A DNA stretch of 64,000 bases, taken from positions 1-64,000 of the forward strand of contig NZ_FOLV01000009.1 of NCBI RefSeq assembly GCF_900112415.1, given 5' to 3'. Position numbers and translations under genes: made by a program. The stretch's first letter is position 1. Each line of letters opens with the position of its first letter. Source of the stretch: Bacillus sp. 491mf (GTDB lineage Bacteria > Bacillota > Bacilli > Bacillales > Bacillaceae_G). Shown one piece after another: positions 1 to 7,731 of this stretch. Below the pieces are notes generated by a model. That model ran no database searches and had not been told where the DNA came from. It was given only the letters and a program-made list of their open reading frames with translations.

Positions 1-183
1 CTCATTAAGGTAGAACCAAAGTATACTTCACAAGACTGTTCTGTTTGTGGGAATCGTGTGAAGAAGTCTCTCTCTATTCGTACTCACATTTGTACAAAAT
101 GTGGAACGGTATTGGATAGAGACTATAACGCGAGCCGGAACATCTTACAAAAAGGATTAGAAGAATTGCTTGCTACAAATTAA
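1..183 (+). CDS. tnpB: TnpB (IS200/IS605-family OrfB) C-terminus, cut by window edge
   Basis: The window opens inside an open frame of 60 residues ending in TAA. It contains the paired CxxC zinc ribbon (CSVC then CTKC) followed by DRDYNASRN, the C-terminal signature of OrfB/TnpB proteins of IS605/IS1341-type elements. These are RNA-guided nucleases: the Asp of the DRDxNA motif is part of the RuvC-like active site. The N-terminal part lies outside the window, so whether the gene is intact cannot be judged. The element's right end and a likely guide RNA follow immediately. Confidence 0.93.
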   Translation, partial: LIKVEPKYTSQDCSVCGNRVKKSLSIRTHICTKCGTVLDRDYNASRNILQKGLEELLATN

Positions 184-342
184 AACCTATAAACTGTAGG
201 GCAAGGTTATGTCCGAACAGTATAATCTACGCCTGTGGAGACTGTGTAAGACGTAGTGGGACACCCCACTACGCAACGGTCTATGAAACAGGAAGCCCCT
301 TCTTCAATCAGTCCGTAAGGTGGATAAGGAGGGGTTATTCAC
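184..342 (+). ncRNA. Right end of the IS605-type element; omega-RNA scaffold
   Basis: This non-coding stretch follows the tnpB stop. It carries a perfect 9-bp hairpin (CGTAGTGGG at 252-260 pairing with CCCACTACG at 265-273) and ends in a purine-rich segment terminating in TTCAC at 338-342. This is the expected layout of the 3' end of tnpB elements, where the omega-RNA scaffold runs to the element boundary. Host sequence from 343 onward would then be the guide. The boundary was placed by eye from the TTCAC end and is inferred. Confidence 0.65.
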
Positions 343-343
343 T

Positions 344-472
344 GTAGAAGAACGGTTATGTATAGATAAAGAAAAAGAAATTGTTTGTGGGCTTTCTGGA
401 ATAGGACATATTAGTGATGAAGCTAAAAAACATGGGAGAGATTTTAGATTTAGAGGAGAGGATTTGAGATGA
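344..472 (+). pseudogene. C-terminal fragment of a gene interrupted by the tnpB element
   Basis: From the inferred element boundary to TGA at 470-472 there is a coding-looking frame of 42 codons (starting VEERLCIDKEKEIVCGL, ending FRGEDLR). Its TGA overlaps the ATG of the MFS gene in an ATGA junction, so the two were probably translationally coupled. No start or ribosome site belongs to it, and the frame runs back into the mobile element. It looks like the tail of a larger protein that was cut by the insertion. I do not recognise the family. Confidence 0.5.
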
Positions 473-1692
473 AATCCTTTAAAGGCATCATACATAATAA
501 AAATTTATGTATTGTATTAGGAAGTCAACTAGTCTTTCAATTAGGGATATGGTTCGGTACAATTGGTAATTTGCAATTTTTACAAATACATATAAAATCT
601 CATGTTCTTCAGGCTTTTTTTCTTGTTATTGGTGGTGTCCTTGGGGTTATAATAGGCCCTTATGCAGGACGTTATATAGATTCTACTTCTAAATTAAAAG
701 TATTACAATTAGTCGGATTGATGAGAATTGCATCTGTTTTATCAATGTTAGTTGCCATATATACGGGATCAATTTATTGGATGGTTATTTATAGTATAGG
801 AATTGGCTGCTCGGCTTCTTTTTTTAATCCCACTATACAAACAATATTGCCAACTTTAGTTAAAGAAGATGACTTAATTACGGTTAATGCTATCAATATA
901 AATATTATTACTTTATCAAGAATTTTTGGAGCTGTATTAGCTGGTCTTTTATTAACAGTCGCTCCTCTATATACATTATTTATTATTGCTCTTATTGCTT
1001 ATGTAACCTTATACTTTATCAATTTTTTATTAGTTATTCCAAACGATGTACGAGTGAATCCTAAAAAACTTAAGACTAATTTTAAGGATATTTTCCCTGT
1101 TATTATAAAGAATCATTCTATTAAAGTAGTTCTTACGTTATCCATTATCCCTCTAATCTTTATTTCAGGCTTTAATTTATTTGTTATTGAGATTGGAAAG
1201 GGACAACCGGGTTCAATCATGGGTATACTCTATTTTATGGAAGGAGCAAGTATATTAATTGCAGGATTATTTATCAAAAAAGTAATAAAACGATATCAAA
1301 AACAAGTGCGTATCCTTTTATTTGCTTGCTGTTTGATGGGTATAGCTCAAATTTTATTATCATTGACAAACTTTTATCTAACCATTTTTTCTTTTAGTAT
1401 ATTTGGTTTGGCATATGGCATGTTTAATCCTCTTTTATACACATATGCACAACAAAAAGTTCCTTCAAGTATTCATGGAAGATTTTTTTCATTTAAAACA
1501 ATGTTAGATCGGACCATTATGCAACTATGCTTGGTGTTAATTGGATTTTTACTAGATCAAATAGGATATAGAAGTTTAATGGTTTTGTTAGGTATATGTA
1601 CTCTTACCCTAGTTTCTTCTATTATAATTGATTTTAAGGTTAACCCTAAAAGCTATACAATCGAGAATAGAAATAATTATTCTGATGTTTAA
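469..1692 (+). CDS. MFS transporter
   Basis: A 407-residue integral membrane protein with about twelve hydrophobic segments. The loop after the second helix (GPYAGRYIDSTSK) resembles the MFS G-x-x-x-D-R-x-x-R/K signature. It is probably a proton-coupled exporter; the substrate is unknown. The start ATG overlaps the stop of the truncated upstream frame and GAGGAGAGGATTTG supplies a ribosome site. Its original operon partner was broken by the tnpB element. An MFS remnant at 3281-3844 is probably a different paralogue. Confidence 0.8.
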   Translation: MKSFKGIIHNKNLCIVLGSQLVFQLGIWFGTIGNLQFLQIHIKSHVLQAFFLVIGGVLGVIIGPYAGRYIDSTSKLKVLQLVGLMRIASVLSMLVAIYTGSIYWMVIYSIGIGCSASFFNPTIQTILPTLVKEDDLITVNAININIITLSRIFGAVLAGLLLTVAPLYTLFIIALIAYVTLYFINFLLVIPNDVRVNPKKLKTNFKDIFPVIIKNHSIKVVLTLSIIPLIFISGFNLFVIEIGKGQPGSIMGILYFMEGASILIAGLFIKKVIKRYQKQVRILLFACCLMGIAQILLSLTNFYLTIFSFSIFGLAYGMFNPLLYTYAQQKVPSSIHGRFFSFKTMLDRTIMQLCLVLIGFLLDQIGYRSLMVLLGICTLTLVSSIIIDFKVNPKSYTIENRNNYSDV

Positions 1693-1791
1693 TTAACGAA
1701 TGGACCTAGTGACAGGGTTCTTGCTGCAAACCGCGAAGTAAATAAGATCATACTTTTATCAGTGGGCTATTGTATCTCTTTAGCCCCCTAA

Positions 1792-1939
1792 TGAACTTGG
1801 ACATCTACTAAGAGTGGTTTTATACTTGAAGTAGCCAAATAAGGGGGCATTTATTATGCAAAGAAGAAAACATTCTATAGAATTTAAACAACAAGTGGTA
1901 CAAGAAGCAATAGAAACTGGAAATAAAGCATTAGTAGCA
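1792..1939 (+). mobile_element. Left-end remnant of an IS3-family insertion sequence
   Basis: A TGAACTTGGACATCT-like terminus is followed by a short leader with an AAGGGGG ribosome site. The first 28 codons (MQRRKHSIEFKQQVVQEAIE..) match the helix-turn-helix N-terminus of IS3-family OrfA transposases. The homology stops near 1939, where acetyltransferase-like sequence takes over in the same frame. The rest of the element is absent, so it is a dead fragment left after a deletion. Confidence 0.65.
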
Positions 1940-2212
1940 AATAATCATATTCTTGGATTTGCTTCTTTATATTTACTAGAAAACTTTATACATAATTTAT
2001 TTGTTTACCCTGATTTTTCAGGTAAGGGTGTTGGTAGAAAGTTGCTTAGTGCTTCCATCGAAAAAATGAATAAACTATTAAGACTGAAGTGCGTATCTGA
2101 AAATAAAAAAGCAATGAAATTCCATGAAAATAAGGGTTGGAAGAAAGTTATTGAAGAAAGAGAACCTGGCGAAAGATATTGGTTATGGTATATGAATAGG
2201 GAGAGGGAATTT
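1856..2212 (+). pseudogene. Chimeric frame: IS3 OrfA start fused to a GNAT acetyltransferase C-terminus
   Basis: Codons 1-28 are an IS OrfA fragment. From about residue 29 the frame continues as the C-terminal half of a GNAT N-acetyltransferase: LFVYPDFSGKGVGRKLL is the acetyl-CoA-binding motif A (Q/R-x-x-G-x-G/A equivalent), and ENKKAMKFHENKGWKKV is the usual motif B. The N-terminal strands of the GNAT fold are missing, so the product is unlikely to be active. The fusion is in frame because the IS remnant was joined to it by deletion, and it runs on without a stop into the next frame. Confidence 0.6.
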
Positions 2213-2440
2213 TTGGGGAAGAAACGAATAATATTTTTAGGTTTATGTTTTTCTGTTCTTTTAGTAGTGTTTTTGTATCCAAAAGGCTACAGTGGTAAAT
2301 TTGTACAATGGGGGGGCGATAATGTACATTCTGTAAATACAGATATTCTTGAAACAAATCACATTCCATATGAAATTAAAGATAATAAAGTGTATATTCC
2401 AGAGGATGCCTTTGATAGAGCGATATGGTGTTGTTCATAA
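2213..2440 (+). CDS. Small membrane-anchored hypothetical protein
   Basis: Read from TTG at 2213 (GAGAGGGAA lies just upstream) this gives 75 residues: a Lys/Arg start, one hydrophobic helix (IIFLGLCFSVLLVVFLYP), then a hydrophilic domain ending DRAIWCCS. The layout fits a single-pass or lipid-free anchored extracytoplasmic protein. The frame is continuous with the GNAT remnant upstream, so an alternative is that it is expressed only as the tail of the chimera. I recognise no function; the C-terminal CC pair is notable. Confidence 0.5.
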   Translation: MGKKRIIFLGLCFSVLLVVFLYPKGYSGKFVQWGGDNVHSVNTDILETNHIPYEIKDNKVYIPEDAFDRAIWCCS

Positions 2441-2581
2441 GTGTAGATCTAAAACAAGGACCTTTCGACTGTATAGTTTCAAATAACCTGAACTTTTTAA
2501 TCAGTTCTTCAGTCATTAAAATGATGGCAAACTCATCATTTAAAGTTGCTAATGAATTAAAGTTCTTACGAGGTGAAAGTG

Positions 2582-3142
2582 ATGGTAATAAAACAAAACG
2601 AAATTAAAGTAGTAGTTGGAGCTGGAGCATTTAACAATAATCCAGGTTGGATTCAAACTCAAGAAGATGAACTTAACTTATTAGTTGAAACTACATGGGA
2701 AGAAAGATTTGAATATAATTCCATTTCGGCTATTTTAGCTGAGCATGTATGGGAACATCTTACTTTTGAAGAAGGTGTAAAAGCAGCTAAAATTTGCTAT
2801 GAATTTTTAAAACCATCAGGTCATATTCGTTGTGGCGTCCCTGATGCATTTTTCCCAGATGAAACCTACCAAAATATAGTTAAAGTAGGCGGACCAGGGC
2901 CTAAAGACCATCCAGCTGCAAGCCATAAAATAGTTCATAATTATAAAACATTAACGAAAATGTTTGAAACTGCTGGATTTGAAGTAGTTTTACTTGAATA
3001 TTGTGATGAAAATGGGCAATTTTATTACAACGAATGGGATGCGAACGATGGTGTTATTTTCCGTTCAAAAAGGTATGATTCTAGAAATCAAGGAGATAAA
3101 CTTGGTTTTCCATCGCTAATTGTTGATGCGATTAAACGGTAA
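2582..3142 (+). CDS. SAM-dependent methyltransferase-like protein
   Basis: A 186-residue cytoplasmic protein. I chose ATG 2582 because GAGGTG sits seven bases upstream; a GTG nine bases earlier overlaps that ribosome site. The central part (AEHVWEHLTFEEGVKAA... LKPSGHIRCGVPDAFF) matches the C-terminal half of class I methyltransferases. The usual N-terminal glycine-rich SAM loop is weak, with only VVVGAGAF present. It may therefore be a shortened or divergent methyltransferase. The substrate is unknown. It stands alone between gene fragments. Confidence 0.6.
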   Translation: MVIKQNEIKVVVGAGAFNNNPGWIQTQEDELNLLVETTWEERFEYNSISAILAEHVWEHLTFEEGVKAAKICYEFLKPSGHIRCGVPDAFFPDETYQNIVKVGGPGPKDHPAASHKIVHNYKTLTKMFETAGFEVVLLEYCDENGQFYYNEWDANDGVIFRSKRYDSRNQGDKLGFPSLIVDAIKR

Positions 3143-3149
3143 CTTATAG

Positions 3150-3169
3150 AACTAACGCATGCGTTAGTT
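3150..3169. terminator. 20-bp perfect palindrome after the methyltransferase
   Basis: AACTAACGCATGCGTTAGTT is a perfect palindrome eight bases after the methyltransferase stop and is followed by a short T-containing stretch (TCTGT). It may act as a terminator, although the hairpin would have no unpaired loop apart from its central bases; a protein-binding site is the alternative. Confidence 0.45.
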
Positions 3170-3280
3170 TCTGTAGTCTATTAAGAGTAAGAGGGGAGAA
3201 AATAAAAAGACTACATTTAATTAATCAATGGCATGATTATTTTTCTTTTTTTGTTTTCATAAACAAGAGATTGAATTTTT

Positions 3281-3844
3281 AGAAAACGCAAAATTGTTGT
3301 ATTAATTGGATTTGCATTAGATACACAGGAAGTCACATATATTAAACAAATTTTAAAACTAACTGATAGAGATTATGGACTAATAGTAAGTATAACGGGA
3401 ATAGGTGCATTAGTAGGAGCGTTTGTTGCAGCAGTTTGTTCTAAAAAAACTAACCTAAAGTTATATATCGGTGGTGGAATGTTCCTAACATCTATAGGGT
3501 ATATCTTCTTTTATTCATCAATTAATTTTATCACTGCAACTTTCTCATTTGCTTTCTTGGGTTTCTTTATGGCATTTGCAAATACAGGGTATACAACTTT
3601 TTTTCAAAATAATGTTCCAGTAAAAATCATGGGTAGATTCGGCAGTCTAGCTAGTATGGTCGAAGGTATAATCCAAATAACTTTTACTCTTCTTCTAGGT
3701 TTTTTGGCAAAGTGGTTCTCGTTACAGCTAATTTGTCTTATCTTTTCTATTGTTGGTACTTTATTTGCTGCAATTCTTTTTGTAACAATCTTAATACCTT
3801 CAAAAACCAATTATTTTAAAGAAAGTTCAAATCTTAATCACTAA
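3281..3844 (+). pseudogene. MFS transporter remnant (C-terminal half)
   Basis: The frame is open from 3281 to TAA at 3842-3844, but its first good ATG is at 3479, in the middle of a membrane segment. The translation (VVLIGFALDTQEV.., then GLIVSITGIGALVGAFVAAV, later NNVPVKIMGRFGSLASM) is the C-terminal half of a DHA-type MFS exporter, with about six hydrophobic helices. The N-terminal half is absent: upstream sequence is A/T-rich with stops in all frames. It is a truncated pseudogene. Confidence 0.7.
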
Positions 3845-3852
3845 ATAAAAGT

Positions 3853-3894
3853 GTATATTTCTACAAAAAGAATAACGTTTTTGTAGAAATATAC
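3853..3894. terminator. Bidirectional terminator, 17-bp perfect stem
   Basis: GTATATTTCTACAAAAA (3853-3869) pairs perfectly with 3878-3894 around an 8-base loop. A- and T-runs on either side allow it to work in both directions between the MFS remnant and the convergent nucleotidyltransferase. Confidence 0.85.
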
Positions 3895-3918
3895 TTTAAT
3901 GAGCATGAGACGGTATCC

Positions 3919-5040
3919 CTAACGGTGTAGTATATTTTGTAAAAAGTTATTCCCCCTCTTTTTATATAACCTTACATATTCAAAGAAAAGGTGCCTCTCC
4001 GTACTATTTGATCCCAATTCGAAAGAGAGTTCTATTTTGGAAGGCAGAATCCAATTGTATATTGCTATTAGAAGATGTTTAATTGTATCAAAATCTAAAA
4101 AGTTAAAGTAAGCAAAATTTATGTATTGCTTAAATGATTGAAATTCTCTGTCTCTGATTGTGTTGTATTCCCACCATAGATTTCCTTTTCTTTTGAGTGG
4201 GAGCTGTTTTATATTTTCTAATTGTGGAAACAAAGTATAGACAATCGCTAAAGTTCTAATGAGTCTTTTTAAAGTTTTGTGAGAAGCTGCTTCTTTAAAT
4301 AAAACAGCATAATCAAGTTTGTCATGCAACATGTATATCATTTGAATTATATCTATAAAATACTTTAAAGAATTCAAATTATGCTTCCAACCATGAAGGC
4401 AAATCATGTAAAAGGTATGATAATCAGATAGTTCTTTTATATGATTATAAGGTTTTAGAGATGTTGCTTGATTCCAAAATTCTTCTATTTGAAGATTAGA
4501 TGTGTTTTCTTTTAATAAATCCCAATGAATCTCAACCGTTAGCGGAATTGAAGATCCAGGTAATGCCTTACTAAAGCTACAATGGAAATGAGAAGGGATA
4601 TATTCTTCTTCAACTGTAAATCCTAGTGATTTTATACAATCCATCGCTTTGTTTAGATCGGGTGCTTTGATTAACAAATCAATATCTGATGTAGATCTAG
4701 CGCCTATGTGACCAAAATATTTTTCAGCAAAGACTACACCTTTAAGTGGGATAACATCAATTTCAATTTCCTCAAATTTGTTTAGAACTTGTTCAGTTTG
4801 GTTTTTAATAAATAAATTTAGGTATAATGTTTCGTTGTATTTTTGGGTCAACTGTTCTTGAAAAAAAAGGGGTGTTTGATCAAGCATCCCTTTTTGTTTT
4901 AATAAATAATAAATTTGGGAGTGAATTTCAAAAAATTCAATATCCTCCATCGCTTGTTTATAAAATTCGTTGTCAGTTGGTACAGGAATTTGTGGATCAT
5001 ATAATGTTTGTATCAAATGAACAATCAAGGGTTTCAGCAC
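3919..5040 (-). CDS. Nucleotidyltransferase family protein of the RiPP island (NTP_transf_5 type)
   Basis: 373 residues. The segment VIPLKGVVFAEKYFGHIGARSTSDIDLLI carries the G-x(n)-S-D-x-D-L motif of pol-beta-like nucleotidyltransferases, with the DID aspartates as metal ligands. It is followed by the EIHWDL element usual in the uncharacterised family found beside lasso-peptide kinases and ABC exporters. The start is the GTG at 5040, the first possible codon after an in-frame stop. Its ribosome site is poor, so it is probably co-translated with the ABC gene 25 bases upstream. It may nucleotidylate the peptide or a partner; that is inference from context. Confidence 0.8.
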   Translation of the reverse strand: MLKPLIVHLIQTLYDPQIPVPTDNEFYKQAMEDIEFFEIHSQIYYLLKQKGMLDQTPLFFQEQLTQKYNETLYLNLFIKNQTEQVLNKFEEIEIDVIPLKGVVFAEKYFGHIGARSTSDIDLLIKAPDLNKAMDCIKSLGFTVEEEYIPSHFHCSFSKALPGSSIPLTVEIHWDLLKENTSNLQIEEFWNQATSLKPYNHIKELSDYHTFYMICLHGWKHNLNSLKYFIDIIQMIYMLHDKLDYAVLFKEAASHKTLKRLIRTLAIVYTLFPQLENIKQLPLKRKGNLWWEYNTIRDREFQSFKQYINFAYFNFLDFDTIKHLLIAIYNWILPSKIELSFELGSNSTERHLFFEYVRLYKKRGNNFLQNILHR

Positions 5041-5065
5041 CTTTCTGCATTAAATCAATATCAAT

Positions 5066-6892
5066 TTAAGCATTTATAGTTATCGTATTGTTTTCTTTTG
5101 ATTGTTGAGAAACTTGCATGTAATATAAGTTACGATACAATCCGTCTTTTTCTAAGAGCTCCTCATGGCATCCTGTTTGTACAATTTTTCCCTCATCCAT
5201 CACGATAATGCAATCTGCATTTTGAATCGTTGATAATCGGTGTGCGATGACAAGCGTTGTTCGATTCATCATTAATCGATCTAAAGCAGTTTGTACTTGT
5301 TGTTCAGTTTGGCTGTCTAGTGCTGATGTCGCCTCATCTAACAAGAGAATAGGTACATCTTTTAATAGGGCTCTTGCTATGGCAATTCGCTGTTTTTGTC
5401 CCCCAGACAGTTTTATACCTCTTTCACCAATTTCTGTGTCATATCCATTCGGCAAAGATAGAATAAACTCATTGATATTAGCAGCCTTTGCAGCATCAAT
5501 CATTTCCTCCTCAGTAATAGAAGTACCTGGGCGTGCTAATAGAAGGTTTTCCCTTATTGTTCCTCCGAAAAGGAAGGTTTCCTGAGGAACATGAGCAATC
5601 GAACTTCTTAGTTCAGAAGGGGAGAGGCTTTCAATTGCCATATCATCAATCAAAATGCAGCCAGATTGCGGTTTATAAAAACCTTGCAGTAAATTAAATA
5701 AAGTTGTTTTCCCTGCACCGCTTAAACCAACAATTGCAGTTACTTTTCCTGCGTGAATTTGTAAATTAAAATGATTCAATACTTTTTGTTTTTCATTGTA
5801 GCTAAACGTGATGTTTTGGAACTTGATTGATTTTACCACCGGTTTAGCTGGGGAATAGGTTGCTACAGTTGTAGATTCAGTTGGTAATTCCAAAATCTTT
5901 AGGAGTCTTTCTACAGCTGTAATCGATCTTTGAAACCCTGCCCATTGACTTGCTAGTCCTGTTAACGGATATACTAAATGATCTACTAGATTGATGAAGG
6001 TCAATAAGGAACCTACTGACATGACCCCATCTGAAACAAAATATGCCCCTAAACAGAGACTAATTAGAAATGTGAAGGAGCTAACAGCTTGGCCACCTGC
6101 ATTAAACCATCCACCTAGTTTTGTGTTTTCTAATTCTAGAGAATATAGCTGTTGATTTTTCTTGGTGAATTTTTTATATAGAAATGTTTCCATTGTAAAT
6201 GAACGAATCACAGAGAAACCAAGAAAAGTTTCGTTAAGCAGGTTATTTATATTACCTAATAGACTATGTATCAATCGGCTGTTTCGCCGAAGTAATAGAC
6301 CGAAAACAAGTCCTGATATTGCAGCAATAGGTGCGACTAATACACTGAGTAAAGATAATTTCCAGTTAAGGTAAATTAAATAAATGAAAACAGTAACATA
6401 GATAAGGGGAAGTCTAATCAGGTCAATAAGACTTCTTCCTATTACTCCATTAATATTATGAATATCATTGGTAAAGTGAGATAATAATTCTCCTGAACGG
6501 AGGTTAGAAATATCTTTGGAAGGGAGAAGTAATACATGTTTAAATAACTGTTTTTTTAAATCTCTTTTCACACCGTTTGTTGCAACAGATTCGAAGTAAG
6601 TATCAAAAAACCCTGATGTAATACTTATGAATGTTAGGATACACGCTAGCGGAACTAGCCACTTAATACGCTGAAAGTCGCTTTTTATTGCTGCGTCCAA
6701 AATGTTTCCAAAGAGCCAAGCGAACGCTAAAGTAAGGAAGATATCAATAAAAAGTAAGAAAAGGAGAGCCATATACGCCGTGCGATGCTTCATAATATAA
6801 GGTCTTAATAAGGAAAAGGTTTTTTTCATGTCTCCCATTGTAAAGTACTGTTTCATTGTATCTAGTATTGCCTGATTTTTTCGTCCAATCAT
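5066..6892 (-). CDS. ABC transporter, fused permease/ATPase (peptide exporter)
   Basis: 608 residues from the ATG at 6892 (GGGG seven bases upstream); upstream codons have no ribosome site. About six membrane helices occupy the N-terminal 300 residues (ABC_membrane). The ATPase has Walker A GLSGAGKTT, signature LSGGQKQRIAIARAL, Walker B ILLLDEATS and the His switch IAHRLST. No N-terminal C39 peptidase domain is present, so it cannot trim the leader itself. It lies between the precursor and the nucleotidyltransferase, as in paeninodin-type lasso clusters, and probably exports the modified peptide or gives immunity. Confidence 0.92.
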   Translation of the reverse strand: MIGRKNQAILDTMKQYFTMGDMKKTFSLLRPYIMKHRTAYMALLFLLFIDIFLTLAFAWLFGNILDAAIKSDFQRIKWLVPLACILTFISITSGFFDTYFESVATNGVKRDLKKQLFKHVLLLPSKDISNLRSGELLSHFTNDIHNINGVIGRSLIDLIRLPLIYVTVFIYLIYLNWKLSLLSVLVAPIAAISGLVFGLLLRRNSRLIHSLLGNINNLLNETFLGFSVIRSFTMETFLYKKFTKKNQQLYSLELENTKLGGWFNAGGQAVSSFTFLISLCLGAYFVSDGVMSVGSLLTFINLVDHLVYPLTGLASQWAGFQRSITAVERLLKILELPTESTTVATYSPAKPVVKSIKFQNITFSYNEKQKVLNHFNLQIHAGKVTAIVGLSGAGKTTLFNLLQGFYKPQSGCILIDDMAIESLSPSELRSSIAHVPQETFLFGGTIRENLLLARPGTSITEEEMIDAAKAANINEFILSLPNGYDTEIGERGIKLSGGQKQRIAIARALLKDVPILLLDEATSALDSQTEQQVQTALDRLMMNRTTLVIAHRLSTIQNADCIIVMDEGKIVQTGCHEELLEKDGLYRNLYYMQVSQQSKENNTITINA

Positions 6893-7024
6893 ATGAACCC
6901 CTAATTCTATATTTTTTATAATAATGTATTTTCTAGCATATATATGAAAGCTGATAGTGATTGTGCCAGAGAAATTCAATTGTAAAGATAACAATGAACA
7001 CTCTGGCAGACATGTACTTATTAT

Positions 7025-7243
7025 TTACTTGCGTTTTCCACCACCATGGCCGCCGCCATTCCCTTTATGTGGACCTGTGTATGGAGGGTTTGGATAATGT
7101 ATTCCGCCATTTCCATGTCCTGGGTGATCCAAGTTACCATGCCCTTTGTTCCAACTTTGGGCAGTTTCAAAGCGAATAGGCTGACTGCTTAATACCATAG
7201 GACGGGTATAGGCTTTTTGTTCATTTCGGTTCTCTGTATTCAT
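7025..7243 (-). CDS. RiPP precursor peptide, Gly/His/Pro/Asn-rich core
   Basis: 72 residues from ATG 7243, which has AGGAGG eight bases upstream; the longer reading frame upstream has no ribosome site. The leader (residues 1-30) contains YTRPMV at 12-17, the YxxPx(L/V) motif that PqqD-like domains recognise in lasso precursors, and then RFETAQSW. Residues 31-72 hold 14 Gly, 6 His, 5 Pro and 5 Asn, have no Cys, and end GGGKRK. There is no Asp/Glu at positions 7-9 of a core starting after the usual penultimate Thr (Thr27), so a standard lasso ring is not obvious. A metal-binding or unfolded exported peptide is possible. Confidence 0.75.
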   Translation of the reverse strand: MNTENRNEQKAYTRPMVLSSQPIRFETAQSWNKGHGNLDHPGHGNGGIHYPNPPYTGPHKGNGGGHGGGKRK

Positions 7244-7261
7244 CGTTTTACCTCCTAATAT

Positions 7262-7311
7262 AAAGTGTAGTGCTCGTCGTTCATTATAAAGAACGGACAC
7301 TTTAAAGTAAA
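7262..7311 (-). promoter_or_regulatory. SigA-type promoter of the precursor with nested palindrome
   Basis: On the minus strand, TTTACT (7306-7311) and a perfect TATAAT (7283-7288) are 17 bases apart, about 40 bases before the precursor ATG. The -10 region is bracketed by CGTTC (7278-7282) and GAACG (7291-7295). An outer pair, AAAGTGT (7262-7268) and ACACTTT (7297-7303), encloses both. This nested symmetry covering the promoter suggests a repressor site. Confidence 0.75.
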
Positions 7312-7731
7312 GATACATAAAATAATATTTTCCTAGTTTGTCTCAAATTAATAAGTAGTTATCTCTCACCTTAAGATTGTAAGGAATCAAAGAAAATATG
7401 TGGGGATAGCTGCTACTTGCATGTCCTAATTTGGCATACTTACTATCAACAGGATGAATAACCGACTACTGATGGAAATTTCCCTTTATACTTGTATTTC
7501 ATTACTACAAAATAGAGAATTTATTTTTGGTGTTAGACTTAAAACGGAATTTTGAATCCTATAAAAATATATTTACAAACAGAATATCGGTGTTTAAAAT
7601 AAAAATAAATTCTTTATATAGAACATAATAGAGAAAATTGTTTATATTAACGAATTGTACGTGAGGTTTTATTAAAGGAACTAGAATTTTGTCACACGTA
7701 TAAACCAATCTGAAATATAGGAGTTCATGCT
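7312..7731. other. Divergent intergenic region of the RiPP island
   Basis: About 420 bases, very A/T-rich, between the precursor promoter and the kinase gene. No open frame or recognisable RNA was found. It must hold the promoter of the kinase-PqqD-peptidase operon. Several TTGTTT/TATATT-like pairs exist, but none is clear enough to call. A TAGGAG ribosome site precedes the kinase ATG. Confidence 0.5.

Noticed and set aside
2425-2607. 60-residue plus-strand frame
   Set aside because: No ribosome site, overlaps the membrane-protein end and the methyltransferase start; may be a remnant but no family was recognisable.
7025-7243. Calling the product a lasso peptide outright
   Set aside because: The cyclase is a truncated pseudogene, no B2 is present, and the core has no Asp/Glu at the usual ring position.
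7025-7318. 97-residue reading of the precursor ORF
   Set aside because: The extra 25 residues precede the AGGAGG site and cover the promoter -10; translation must start at 7243.
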